A DNA stretch of 64,000 nt from Mucilaginibacter sp. (GTDB taxonomy: Bacteria; Bacteroidota; Bacteroidia; Sphingobacteriales; Sphingobacteriaceae): contig JARLHA010000059.1 in the NCBI GenBank assembly GCA_031292485.1, forward strand, positions 152,471-216,470, given 5' to 3'. Positions 8,517 to 17,090 of this stretch are shown piece by piece. The stretch's first letter is position 1. Each line of letters starts with the position of its first letter. The position numbers and the translations under genes are program-made. The notes under the pieces were generated by a model. The model ran no database searches and was not told the origin of the DNA. It saw only the letters and a list, made by a program, of their open reading frames with translations.

Positions 8517-9389
8517 TCACCCAAACAAATCGCTGCTCAAATACCTGTCACCGCGGTCGCAGCAGATGAAAACGATGGTGCCTTCGGTCAGTTCGGCGGC
8601 CAATTTAACGGCCGCCGCCATAGCGCCGCCACTGCTCATACCGGCGAAAATAGCTTCTTCTTTTGCCAGGCGGCGAGACATCAGGGTTGCTTCAGCCTCT
8701 GAAATATCCATCACGCGGTCAACCCGTTCAGGTTCAAAAATTTTGGGCAGGTATTCCACCGGCCAGCGGCGGATCCCCGGGATTGAGGAACCTTCAGTAG
8801 GCTGGCAGCCTACAATTTGTATAGCAGGGTTTACTTCTTTAAAATAGCGCGAACAGCCCATAATGGTACCGGTTGTACCCATCGAACTTACAAAATGGGT
8901 GATCCGCCCTCCTGTATCTTTCCATATCTCCGGGCCGGTGGTATGGTAATGGGCCAGGTAATTATCGGGGTTCGCAAATTGGTTCAGCAGGAAATATTCG
9001 CCACTTGCGCTTTTTTCTTCGGCATAATCGCGGCAAAGTTCAATGCCCTCCAGCAGGGTAACCTTCGCGCCGAAGGCCTCCATGGTAAGCGTCCGCTCGC
9101 GTGTGGAATTGTTGGGCATTACCAGCTCTATCTCCAGGCCGTACAGGCTGGCGATCATCGCCAGCGCGATACCGGTATTGCCGCTGGTAGCTTCAATAAG
9201 CTTGGTGCCGGGTTTAATATCGCCGCGTTCCAGCGCGCTTTTGATCATGTTTTTGGCTGCGCGGTCCTTAACGCTTCCGCCCGGATTATTGCCTTCCAGT
9301 TTGCCAAAAATGCGCACATTCGGATTCGGGTTGAGCTTTTTAATCTCAGCCATTGGGGTGTTGCCTATCAGATCAATAATGCCTGCCAT
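8517..9389 (-). CDS. cysM: Cysteine synthase, CysM-type
   Basis: PLP enzyme that makes cysteine from O-acetylserine (or a related acceptor) and a sulfur donor. The PLP lysine lies in NNPGGSVKDRAA, the phosphate-binding loops are TSGNTGIAL and GMSSGGA, and the RRWPVEYLPKIF segment is typical of the CysM branch rather than CysK. I chose the ATG at 9389 (MAGIIDLIGNTPM), which gives 290 aa; a GTG 7 codons upstream is possible. Serine acetyltransferase, which makes its substrate, is encoded just upstream on the same strand, so the two form a cysteine biosynthesis unit. Confidence 0.93.
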   Translation of the reverse strand: MAGIIDLIGNTPMAEIKKLNPNPNVRIFGKLEGNNPGGSVKDRAAKNMIKSALERGDIKPGTKLIEATSGNTGIALAMIASLYGLEIELVMPNNSTRERTLTMEAFGAKVTLLEGIELCRDYAEEKSASGEYFLLNQFANPDNYLAHYHTTGPEIWKDTGGRITHFVSSMGTTGTIMGCSRYFKEVNPAIQIVGCQPTEGSSIPGIRRWPVEYLPKIFEPERVDRVMDISEAEATLMSRRLAKEEAIFAGMSSGGAMAAAVKLAAELTEGTIVFICCDRGDRYLSSDLFG

Positions 9390-9490
9390 GTTTTGTTGTT
9401 TTTTACCCACGCTGCCGGCTTTGGCGGCATCTCTTCCTGTTTAAGGAGAGAAAGGTTTTTGTATTTTTAATTAAACTTTTTTTCAAACCC

Positions 9491-9611
9491 CTCCCCTAAA
9501 TTTAGGGGAGGCCGGGAGGGGTAAAAGAACGGTCTAAGAATATTCCACCCACTCTTTTAGCGTTCCTTTTACCCTCTCTGTCGATCTTGTCGCCTCCCTA
9601 AATATAGGGAG
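9491..9611. repeat. Pair of palindromes between cysE and cysM
   Basis: CTCCCCTAAATTTAGGGGAG at 9491-9510 is a perfect 20-base palindrome, and a near copy, CTCCCTAAATATAGGGAG, is at 9594-9611. They bracket about 80 bases between the two cysteine genes. Such hairpins could attenuate transcription from cysE into cysM. Confidence 0.65.
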
Positions 9612-9631
9612 AGAAAGATTAGCTATTAGTC

Positions 9632-10441
9632 TTAAACTTTATTCTTTTTAAATACGCTGATCTCCGACTTATGGTATACCGTTGAATGTGCCGGAACACT
9701 TTTGGTGAGCCAGACATTACCGCCGATAATACTATCGTGCCCGATAACGGTTTCACCGCCTAAAATAGTGGCACCGGCATAAATAACCACGTTATCTTCA
9801 ACTGTTGGGTGCCTTTTACTAAAGGCCATGTTTTTGGAAACGCTTAATGCACCCAGGGTAACGCCCTGGTATAGCTTCACGTTTTTGCCGATGATACAGC
9901 TTTCGCCGATAACGATGCCCGTGCCATGGTCGATATAAAAATATTCACCGATGTGCGCTGCGGGATGAATATCTATCCCTGTTTTTGAGTGTGCCCATTC
10001 CGTAAGGATGCGGGGCAGCAGCGGCACCTCGTGTTTGTACAAACTATGCGCCAGCCTGTAAAACGAAATGGCAAAGAAACCCGGATAGGTGCGCACCACT
10101 TCAAATTCGCTTTGTGCTGCCGGGTCGCCATTAAAAATTGCCTGGATGTCTGAATTTAATACCTTAAAAAGATCAGGCATTTCTTCAAAAAATAATTTAG
10201 CCAGCAATTCATTATCGCAATCGCGGCAGGCCCTGGTAGCATTTAAAATATAGGCGAGCTCATTCTCCAGCCGGATAAATTCGTTTTTTACCTGCTTAAA
10301 GTCGATATAGTCCTGTTTGGATTGTTCAGGAAACAATAAACGGATCACCTGCAGGGCCCATGCCGTAATTTCCTTGTTGGAGGGCACGGCATCCACCAGC
10401 TGGTGTTTGTTATAAATCTCCCTGTAAAATTGATCGTCCAT
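9632..10441 (-). CDS. cysE: Serine O-acetyltransferase
   Basis: Transfers acetyl from acetyl-CoA to serine, giving the O-acetylserine used by cysteine synthase. The C-terminal half is a left-handed beta-helix of hexapeptide repeats (HIGEYFYIDHGTGIVIGESC, then GVTLGA and ATILGGETVIG), with the catalytic His in the DHGTGIVIGE block. The N-terminal helical domain (residues 1-150) is the trimer-dimerising part in this family. The 269-aa length fits the longer CysE/EpsC type. cysM lies 242 bases downstream on the same strand. No cysteine-responsive site is recognisable upstream. Confidence 0.93.
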   Translation of the reverse strand: MDDQFYREIYNKHQLVDAVPSNKEITAWALQVIRLLFPEQSKQDYIDFKQVKNEFIRLENELAYILNATRACRDCDNELLAKLFFEEMPDLFKVLNSDIQAIFNGDPAAQSEFEVVRTYPGFFAISFYRLAHSLYKHEVPLLPRILTEWAHSKTGIDIHPAAHIGEYFYIDHGTGIVIGESCIIGKNVKLYQGVTLGALSVSKNMAFSKRHPTVEDNVVIYAGATILGGETVIGHDSIIGGNVWLTKSVPAHSTVYHKSEISVFKKNKV

Positions 10442-10569
10442 TTTAAATTCAAGTCTATAATCGGAATGCTAAAAATCAGGTAAAATAATCGTTATAAAAA
10501 GACTTTCAAACCCGGGCGTACAAGTTTATATAAAATAATGTTGTTTGTTTGTAAAAAGAAGTGGAATAG

Positions 10570-10724
10570 TGATTAGAGACTGGAGATTAGAGATCAGGCC
10601 GAACTTGCGTCTTTTCCTGATTTCCAATCACCAGTCTCTAATCTCTAACAGAATGTTGATTAGAGGTTGGAGATCAGGTCGAAACTAATGTCTTTTCCTA
10701 ATCTCTAATTCACTAATCTCTAAC
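10570..10724. repeat. Two consecutive GATTAGAGA word palindromes
   Basis: Copy 1 (10570-10649) starts with repeated GATTAGAGA words and ends with their inverted form TCTCTAATCTCTAAC. Copy 2 (10657-10724) repeats the same plan with changes. The second copy ends 3 bases before the ATG of the NIPSNAP gene, so that transcript would carry the hairpin in its leader. Confidence 0.75.
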
Positions 10725-10727
10725 ATC

Positions 10728-11519
10728 ATGCAACGACGCTCATTTGTGAAAACCTCCTTACTGGTAACCGCTGCCGGGGCGGTAAGCCCAAAATTAAGCA
10801 GTGCGGCACAAAAGCAAAAAGGCGGCAGAGAATTTTATGAACTAAGGGTTTACAGCCTGAAGTCGGAGCAGCAGCAAAAGCTGGTGGAGGCCTATTTTAC
10901 GGAAGCCCTTATCCCCGCATTAAACAGGCTGGGCAGTAAGGCAGTCGGTGTTTTTGCCGAACTAAAGCCCACCGGGCAAACAAAAATTTATGCGCTGATC
11001 CCGTATAATTCATGGGACGATTTTATGAACGTGCAGGATAAACTGGCTGCCGATTCCGCTTATTTGCAAGCCGGCGCGCCGTATTTAAACGCCCCCGCTA
11101 CTGATCCTGCTTATGAAAGGATAGAAAGTTCGTTACTTAAAGCCTTTGCCCACATGCCTAAAATGCAGATGCCCGTACAAAAACCACGTATTTTTGAGTT
11201 GCGCCGGTACGAACATGCCAGCGAAAGCGCCGGGATGAAGAAACTGGAAATGTTTAACGATGCCGGCGAAATAAATATTTTTAAACGGCTTGGATTTAAC
11301 CCTGTATTTTTTGGAGAAACCATTATCGGTGAACTGAGGCCCAACCTCACCTATATGATCACATTTGATGATATGGCTGCGCACGACAGCCATTGGAAAG
11401 CTTTTGGAAGTGATCCTGAGTGGAAGAAGATCAGCGCCATTCCTGATTATGCGGATGCGAAGCTGGTTTCGCGCATCACACCCACCTTTTTAGTGCCGTG
11501 TGAATGTTCTCAGATTTAA
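10728..11519 (+). CDS. NIPSNAP-family protein with Tat signal
   Basis: The N-terminus MQRRSFVKTSLLVTAAG has the twin-arginine motif RRSFVK, so a folded protein is probably exported to the periplasm. Two NIPSNAP-like ferredoxin-fold domains follow: FYELRVYSLKS (about residue 36) and IFELRRYEH (about residue 153), each with a conserved YxLIPY/YMITF strand. Function in the family is unclear; catabolic clusters often contain such proteins. The next gene, on the same strand 72 bases on, also carries a Tat signal, so the two may belong together, but the gap and an AT-rich stretch with a possible promoter leave this open. Confidence 0.85.
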   Translation: MQRRSFVKTSLLVTAAGAVSPKLSSAAQKQKGGREFYELRVYSLKSEQQQKLVEAYFTEALIPALNRLGSKAVGVFAELKPTGQTKIYALIPYNSWDDFMNVQDKLAADSAYLQAGAPYLNAPATDPAYERIESSLLKAFAHMPKMQMPVQKPRIFELRRYEHASESAGMKKLEMFNDAGEINIFKRLGFNPVFFGETIIGELRPNLTYMITFDDMAAHDSHWKAFGSDPEWKKISAIPDYADAKLVSRITPTFLVPCECSQI

Positions 11520-11591
11520 TGTATCAAATTGTTTGCATTTTTTGATTGTGTCAATAATACACATATATTTACCGTTACCAATTTATAAATC

Positions 11592-12467
11592 ATGACGACC
11601 AGACGATCCTTCCTCAAAACTTCGGCGGTGCTTTCTGCCGGGCTGTTAGTGGCCCCTAAATTATTTGCTTACGATAAAAAATATATCGGGTTGCAGCTGT
11701 ACACTGTGCGCGACGCCATGGATAAGGACCCGCAGGGAACCCTGGCCAAAGTGGCAAAAGTTGGCTTTAACTCGGTTGAAGCTGCTACATATACCGGAAG
11801 CGAAAAGTTTTATGGGATGGACGGCCCTACCTTTGCCAAAGTGCTAAAAGATAATGGCTTGACTTTGATCAGCAGCCATTACCGTTTGGGCGAAGATATC
11901 CCGGGAAGCAAAGGCACCCTATTAAACGATTGGCAAAAAGCAGTAGACGATGCGGCTCAAATCGGCCTTAAATATATGATCTGCGCATGGCTTTCTCCTG
12001 CCGAAAGGGGCTCGCTGGATCATTACAAGCAAATAGGCGAAGATTTAAACAAAGCAGGTGAGGTTTGCAAAAAAGCGGGCATCCAGCTCTGCTATCACAA
12101 CCATGATTTTGAGTTTATACAGGAAAATGGAAAATACCCATACGATACGCTGCTCTCAACTACAGATAAGCACCTGGTGAAAATGGAAATGGATTTGTAC
12201 TGGATGACCAAAGCAAAGCAAGATCCGATTGCGCTGTTTAACGAACACCCCGGCCGTTTCCCGCTGTGGCATTTAAAAGATATGGACAATACGCCTGAGC
12301 AAAAATTTACCGAGGTTGGCAATGGTATTATCAACTTTAAAGCCATATTAAAACATGCCAATAAAGCCGGCTTAAAATACTTTTTTGTTGAACAGGATGT
12401 TTGCCCCGGCGACCCTATCGACAGCATCACCAAAAGCTATAACTATATTAAAACCAATTTGGTTTAA
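11592..12467 (+). CDS. Sugar phosphate isomerase/epimerase-like TIM-barrel protein, Tat-exported
   Basis: A Tat signal (TRRSFLKTSAVLSAG) leads into a xylose isomerase-like TIM barrel: IGLQLYTVRD at the first strand, GFNSVEAA, then CYHNHDFEF near residue 170 and MEMDLYW, HLKD and FFVEQD later. The His, Glu and Asp residues in these motifs would bind a divalent metal. The substrate is unknown; periplasmic relatives in Bacteroidetes are usually found near sugar or inositol catabolism genes. 291 aa is normal. A strong terminator follows directly. Confidence 0.88.
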   Translation: MTTRRSFLKTSAVLSAGLLVAPKLFAYDKKYIGLQLYTVRDAMDKDPQGTLAKVAKVGFNSVEAATYTGSEKFYGMDGPTFAKVLKDNGLTLISSHYRLGEDIPGSKGTLLNDWQKAVDDAAQIGLKYMICAWLSPAERGSLDHYKQIGEDLNKAGEVCKKAGIQLCYHNHDFEFIQENGKYPYDTLLSTTDKHLVKMEMDLYWMTKAKQDPIALFNEHPGRFPLWHLKDMDNTPEQKFTEVGNGIINFKAILKHANKAGLKYFFVEQDVCPGDPIDSITKSYNYIKTNLV

Positions 12468-12490
12468 CGATCTCAATTCAATCAACGCGC

Positions 12491-12522
12491 GCCGGGCTTT
12501 CAATTGAAAGCCCGGCTTTTTT
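12491..12522 (+). terminator. Rho-independent terminator after the TIM-barrel gene
   Basis: A perfect 26-base palindrome (12491-12516, arms GCCGGGCTTTCAA and its complement) is followed by six T (12517-12522). It starts 24 bases after the stop of the 11592-12467 gene. There is no T-run on the other strand, so it does not obviously serve the convergent TonB receptor gene. Confidence 0.9.
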
Positions 12523-12574
12523 ATCTGGTGCTTTTAGGCCTGCCTCATTTATTGGCGTTGCAGGGGATCGTGTT

Positions 12575-15103
12575 TTACGATTTCGGATGTGCCGACAAGT
12601 CAAACGGTACCACTACTTTAAAGCTGATATTGCGGCCCATGTTAAAAATACCTGGCTGTACGCCTGCCGGTACAGTGGCATTATCAAAATATTTAAGTCG
12701 GCTCATGTTCGATTGATATGTTACATTGGCAAGATTTGTTCCTTCGATAAAGATTTCTACTACTTTCTTTCCGGCGGCGTTTACTAAATCCCCGCCGATG
12801 CCTGCGCTCAACAAATTATAACCCGCTGTATAGGTTTCGGTACCATAAGCTGCAAAAAAGCGGTCCTGTGCGTTGTAGTGGTCAAATCCAACAAATGCAT
12901 AAGCGCTTTTGAAACTACCAAACCCTTTTGCAAAAGTACCGCGCAATTCCGAATGGGTATGAAGCGGTGGTATAAATGGCAGGTATTTTAAGCTGTCAGG
13001 CTCGTGTCCGCCGTTGCCAAGATTTGTGCCATATGTAAGGGTTAAAGAGTTTGCAAAATGCAGCCATGGTAATGGGTGAATATCAATGTAAAATTCACCC
13101 CCATCAATTCTTGCTTTACTTTGAACATAGCCGAACTTACTATAAATACCGTTAGGGTTTGGCGATCCGTCAGGGTTTACGCGCTGAGGATTTCCGTTGG
13201 CATCCAATAATTGCTCCTGGAAAATATAGTTTTGTATATTATTATCAAAAAGCTCCACACTTGCTGAAACATTTGGCAATGTAAGAAATGCTCCAATATC
13301 CCCCTGTACGCTAAATTCAGGTTTAAAATCATTGTTCCCTACATGGTAAATCTGTGAGCCCGGATCAGCGCCATTTGCAGACAGTTCGGCTATACTTGGC
13401 GCTCTGAAACCGCGCGCGATATTTCCTTTTAACAAAAACGCATCCGAGAAGTTGTAGGTAGCACCAAAGCTTCCTGTTGCGCCTGAAAAAGTTTTACTTA
13501 ATGCGTTAAACTGTTTATACACATTAGTCCCTGTTGTTGGGTTTTGACCTACAAGTGTTGGGTAGGATGCATTGGTAGTATCAACATAAGCAGCCTGTTC
13601 GGTAATCGAGCGGCTGTCATACCTTGCACCGGCTGAAAGGTCTAATTTACCCAAACTCTTCTTAACAATAAAGAAAGGCCCTATATCAAACTGGTGATAA
13701 GCAGGAATTGGAAAAACTGTGGCACCGCCGATGGTGTTGTTTTGATATTGCCCGTTAATACCGGCGGTTGTTTCAAAATCATTCCCCATATTAAAATTAT
13801 ACTTAACATCATAAGTATAGGTTGCTAGGTGCAAATTCAGGCCCGGAATATCAATTTCAGTAGGATGTGTGTACTCGCGGCGGTGACTAAACTGATAACC
13901 AAGGTTAACTATCAGGTTGCCATTGCCTAAAATAAAGTTACTGTTATCATAAATCCGGTAAAGCTGAACATGCTGATGTAACGGCGTAATATTGTAGGAA
14001 TTTAGTATCGATTCCGGAACAATAGGACGGTAGGTATCGGCATCTGTGATTTGCCTTGTAAATTGGCGCGTTAACGAATCCCTGCTGCCATCCGGAATTT
14101 CCTGGAAGTCATCAAATATGGATGCATTCAGGTAAGAATATCCCCATGATTTATTCAGCCCTATCATTGCCCTTGCATCCCCTTCTTTATAGCCTGTTCC
14201 ATAAACGCGGCCATCGTGCGGGTCTCGATAATCTTTTGCCTCTTTGCCGGAAATAATTGTTCCCCAAACCAAACCGTTTTGATTCCCGTACAGTCTGAAT
14301 GAGCCGTTCATCAATCCCTGGTTTGTACCATAAATACCCTGTACCGACCCTAATATTTTACCATCAGGAACCGGTGTTGGCGTAATCAGGTTAACTACAC
14401 CGCCAATAGCATCTGACCCGTAACTTAAACTGGCAGGGCCTTTAATAACTTCAATACGGTCAATTGAGTTCTGGTCAACTTCAATCCCGTGTTCATCACC
14501 CCATTGCTGGCCCTCCTGACGAATGCCATCCTCCGCTGTAACTACCCTGTTATATCCCAGCCCATGAATAAATGGTTTTGAAACATTTGGGCCTGTGGTA
14601 ACAGCGCTTATGCCCGGCAAATTAGCTATCTCATCAATAACATTACCTGATGCAGACCTTTGATCTATAAAGTTTTTCCCCACGGCAACCATAGGTACAG
14701 GGTCGCGCTTTATTTCTGTTGCCTTACTCACACCGGTGATAACTACTTCGCCTGTTTCAATTGACGAAATCTGCAATTGAACATCTAACGAGGTTGTTTT
14801 TGTAAAATCAATCCTTTGATTAAAAGTGGCATACCCTATAAATTTAACCTGTAAAAGGTAAACCCCTTTTGGTAATTTATTTATCGTATAATGGCCATTC
14901 ACATCAGTAATAGTACCTATTCTAAGATCGGGAATAGAGACAGTGGCACCTGCAATTGGTTTGCCGTCGGCTTTGTCTGTTACCGTACCCGTTAAAGTTC
15001 CAACGGGTCCGTCTTCAGGTGCAGGTTTCGGTGATGCGATGGAAAATGATGCTGTAAAAAAAAGAATCGCCGATAGAAGTAATAATCGTATGTTGACTTT
15101 CAT
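12575..15103 (-). CDS. TonB-dependent outer-membrane receptor
   Basis: 842 residues: signal peptide (1-23), a carboxypeptidase-regulatory-like beta domain (about 36-115, GTLTGTVTDKADGKPIAGAT), a plug domain (about 120-245, ending IEVIKGPASLSYGSDAIGG) and a beta barrel to the C-terminus. It would import a ligand using TonB energy. The barrel includes TYTYDVKYN and FIPPLHTHSELRGTF, which recall ZnuD-type metal receptors, and His residues recur in loops; a metal ligand is therefore plausible but unproven. The C-terminus is not the usual aromatic residue (it ends AHPKS). The small Cys/His protein upstream on the same strand may be a partner. Confidence 0.92.
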   Translation of the reverse strand: MKVNIRLLLLSAILFFTASFSIASPKPAPEDGPVGTLTGTVTDKADGKPIAGATVSIPDLRIGTITDVNGHYTINKLPKGVYLLQVKFIGYATFNQRIDFTKTTSLDVQLQISSIETGEVVITGVSKATEIKRDPVPMVAVGKNFIDQRSASGNVIDEIANLPGISAVTTGPNVSKPFIHGLGYNRVVTAEDGIRQEGQQWGDEHGIEVDQNSIDRIEVIKGPASLSYGSDAIGGVVNLITPTPVPDGKILGSVQGIYGTNQGLMNGSFRLYGNQNGLVWGTIISGKEAKDYRDPHDGRVYGTGYKEGDARAMIGLNKSWGYSYLNASIFDDFQEIPDGSRDSLTRQFTRQITDADTYRPIVPESILNSYNITPLHQHVQLYRIYDNSNFILGNGNLIVNLGYQFSHRREYTHPTEIDIPGLNLHLATYTYDVKYNFNMGNDFETTAGINGQYQNNTIGGATVFPIPAYHQFDIGPFFIVKKSLGKLDLSAGARYDSRSITEQAAYVDTTNASYPTLVGQNPTTGTNVYKQFNALSKTFSGATGSFGATYNFSDAFLLKGNIARGFRAPSIAELSANGADPGSQIYHVGNNDFKPEFSVQGDIGAFLTLPNVSASVELFDNNIQNYIFQEQLLDANGNPQRVNPDGSPNPNGIYSKFGYVQSKARIDGGEFYIDIHPLPWLHFANSLTLTYGTNLGNGGHEPDSLKYLPFIPPLHTHSELRGTFAKGFGSFKSAYAFVGFDHYNAQDRFFAAYGTETYTAGYNLLSAGIGGDLVNAAGKKVVEIFIEGTNLANVTYQSNMSRLKYFDNATVPAGVQPGIFNMGRNISFKVVVPFDLSAHPKS

Positions 15104-15265
15104 ATTATTTAATTGAATCTTATTTGAAAATGAAATTTTATTTGGATTTGCTTAATCCGCCTTACTATTTAAAAAACCTTGTAATAAACAATTAGATACC
15201 TGAATAGCGCACGTATCATACAATCATTTAAATAATAGCGGGGGTAAGTTTATTAACTTTTAGTT

Positions 15266-15625
15266 TTATGTTAAACAGGCAGACAAAGGGGGAGCGCGGC
15301 CGCCGCTGAGAATAAGCTGGATGCTTGTGAAACTATATTCGTCGTTTTTAAAAACGTGCTCTGCAACTGTAACGTGACTAAAGTACGCCTGAGTGTTAAC
15401 TTCCATTGCATTATGGTGCATCACATCGCACAAATAGCATTTTTCCGAAACCGTTTGTTGGGATGAGTTCTTTGAGATATTGTAAGTGCCCCGGGTAATA
15501 TTGTGCTGGTGGGCATATATCATGCATTGGCCTGCAAGAAAGCAAATCAGCAAAATCCTTGAAAAGATAATATGATATTTATGCGTTTTCAAACCTGTAG
15601 CAGCCTTTTTTACAATTTTTAACAA
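15266..15625 (-). CDS. Small membrane or secreted protein with CxxC-MHH motif
   Basis: About 119 residues with one hydrophobic segment (about 20-37, including LLICFLAGQCMIYAH) that could be a signal anchor, then the cluster EKCYLCDVMHHNAM near residue 61. Cys, His and Met grouped this way suggest a metal site. I do not recognise a named family. The start is uncertain: the frame opens with TTG at 15625 and has no ATG before residue 34. It lies 162 bases upstream of the TonB receptor on the same strand. TAACA-ATCT-TGTTA (15663-15676) is a perfect dyad upstream and might be an operator. Confidence 0.6.
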   Translation of the reverse strand: MLKIVKKAATGLKTHKYHIIFSRILLICFLAGQCMIYAHQHNITRGTYNISKNSSQQTVSEKCYLCDVMHHNAMEVNTQAYFSHVTVAEHVFKNDEYSFTSIQLILSGGRAPPLSACLT

Positions 15626-15698
15626 AAGTACTTAATAAAAGTTTCCAAATAATGTCCAAATGTAACAATCTTGTTAAATGCAACAAAGTTTTATTTGG

Positions 15699-15853
15699 TT
15701 CATGGATGATAGTTCATAGATGATAGTTCATGGTTCATAGTAAAAATTGTTTTGTCCCTTGTTTGATGCGTCAATGGGTGGTTTTGTTGCAATAAATTAA
15801 AAATTTAGCGTCAGCATTGAATTTCGCAATGAACCATGAAAGATGAACCATCA
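15699..15853. repeat. GATAGTTCATGG word palindrome
   Basis: Direct words TTCATGGATGATAGTTCATA and ATAGTTCATGGTTCATAG (15699-15740) are answered about 90 bases later by ATGAACCATGAAAGATGAAC (15830-15849). It separates the divergent genes at 15625 and 15874. Confidence 0.65.
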
Positions 15854-15860
15854 ACTCACC

Positions 15861-15868
15861 TATCTTTG
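15861..15868 (+). promoter_or_regulatory. Possible -7 box, very short leader
   Basis: TATCTTTG fits TAnnTTTG and lies 5 bases ahead of the ATG at 15874, so the transcript would be nearly leaderless. Confidence 0.4.
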
Positions 15869-15873
15869 CCCAC

Positions 15874-16218
15874 ATGAAGCCTGCGGAAATTAATTTGAAA
15901 TGGAGTGCGTTGCAGCAAAGGATAGCTGAGGAGTTTGACAACGAAAAGCCTGATGTAAAAGTAATGCTGTTTTTAATAGGAGTGCAGGAACTTGGCCAGG
16001 GGCCAAAAAAATTCAGCAAACGGCAAAAAGAGGAGCTGATGCACATCGCCACCTGCAAATTATTCAGCATGATAGGCTTTTATGAGCTGGAGGGGCTGGA
16101 TCAGGATGGCTGGCCGCACTGGAAACTGGTAAAAACTATTCCCAATTATACCCTGCTTGAGCAGGAAATGTTGATGAAATCGTTAATAGTTAGTTATTTT
16201 GAGGAATTGGATAATTAG
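15874..16218 (+). CDS. Small conserved protein of unknown function
   Basis: 114 residues, no signal peptide or membrane segment, rich in charged and aromatic residues. It looks like a small cytoplasmic helical protein: FLIGVQELG, then HIATCKLFSMIGFYELEG and GWPHWKLVK. I believe similar short proteins occur in other Bacteroidetes, but I cannot name a family or function. The long frame has coherent composition and a possible promoter, which supports it as a real gene. It is followed 67 bases later by the cyclophilin gene on the same strand. Confidence 0.7.
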   Translation: MKPAEINLKWSALQQRIAEEFDNEKPDVKVMLFLIGVQELGQGPKKFSKRQKEELMHIATCKLFSMIGFYELEGLDQDGWPHWKLVKTIPNYTLLEQEMLMKSLIVSYFEELDN

Positions 16219-16285
16219 TTGATTGGGTTGAATAGGTTTATTAAGTGAGAGGTTGGATTATATCAAATATTAAAATAGATCATTT

Positions 16286-16999
16286 ATGAAGAAATTTTTA
16301 TCGGCGTTATTATTAACCGTGTTGACTATTTCAACAGTATTCGCCGGCGGGCCGAAGAACCAGTACGTAATGATAAAAACCAGCTATGGCGAATGCATTA
16401 TCCGCCTCTATAATCAAACGCCCAAACACCGCGACAATTTTATAAAACTGGTAAAACAGGGTTTTTATAACGGAACGCTTTTTCATAGGGTGATTCAAAA
16501 CTTTATGATCCAGGGCGGCGACCCCGATTCAAAGGATACTACCAAAGCCAAACCAGGAGCTGAATTAGGCAACGGCGATGTGGGTTACACCGTGCCGGCT
16601 GAGTTTAGGGACAGCCTGTTCCATAAACGCGGCGTGCTGGCCGCGGCACGAGACGATAACCCTGCAAAAGCATCCAGCGGCTGCCAGTTTTATATTGTTG
16701 AAGGCAAGCGCTTTACCGATGTCAAAATGGACAGCCTGGAGAAAACCCCTCGCATGAACGGGCATAAAATACCTGCCTGGCAGCGCGAATACTATAAATC
16801 AGTTGGCGGCGCGCCGCACCTCGACCAAAATTATACCGTCTACGGCGAAGTCGTGATCGGCATTGACATGATCGACCGCATCGCCGCCGTAAAAACCGAT
16901 GGGAATGACAGGCCGGTTACCAACGTACCAATGACGGTTGAATTATTGAGCAAAAAAGAGTGCAATCAATTAGACAATCTTCTTAACCTAAAACAATAA
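16286..16999 (+). CDS. Peptidyl-prolyl isomerase, cyclophilin type, exported
   Basis: Catalyses cis-trans isomerisation of proline peptide bonds, probably in the periplasm. A signal peptide (about 1-20, ending TVFAGG) precedes a cyclophilin fold: TPKHRDNFIKL, FYNGTLFHRVIQNFMIQGGD (catalytic Arg in FHRV) and the later block SSGCQFYIVEG. An insertion of about 30 residues (MDSLEKTPRMNGHKIPAW region) between the core strands is commonly seen in Bacteroidetes cyclophilins. Ends 91 bases before the xth start. Confidence 0.93.
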   Translation: MKKFLSALLLTVLTISTVFAGGPKNQYVMIKTSYGECIIRLYNQTPKHRDNFIKLVKQGFYNGTLFHRVIQNFMIQGGDPDSKDTTKAKPGAELGNGDVGYTVPAEFRDSLFHKRGVLAAARDDNPAKASSGCQFYIVEGKRFTDVKMDSLEKTPRMNGHKIPAWQREYYKSVGGAPHLDQNYTVYGEVVIGIDMIDRIAAVKTDGNDRPVTNVPMTVELLSKKECNQLDNLLNLKQ

Positions 17000-17090
17000 G
17001 CCATTCGATTTCGGATTTCCATTTCGGAATTTTTATTTAGTATTGAGCTTTGTAATTCTTAAATCCGACATCGAACATCCGACATCCGAA

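Noticed and set aside
12504..12716. 70-codon open frame on the plus strand
   Set aside because: It starts in the terminator hairpin and runs into the end of the TonB receptor gene on the other strand.
12575..15265. Cobalamin riboswitch or Sus-type polysaccharide locus at the TonB receptor
   Set aside because: The 162-base upstream gap is too short and shows no riboswitch core, and there is no SusD-like gene nearby.
15661..15678. TGTAACAATCTTGTTAAA as a third member of the Crp/Fnr-like pair
   Set aside because: It is a good dyad, but its half-sites are spaced differently from the 27686 and 60921 sites and no -7 box lies at the matching distance, so I did not group it with them.
17043..17090. 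Longer N-terminus for exonuclease III
   Set aside because: The added codons come from a GACATCCGA-type word repeat; the conserved protein begins at the ATG at 17091.
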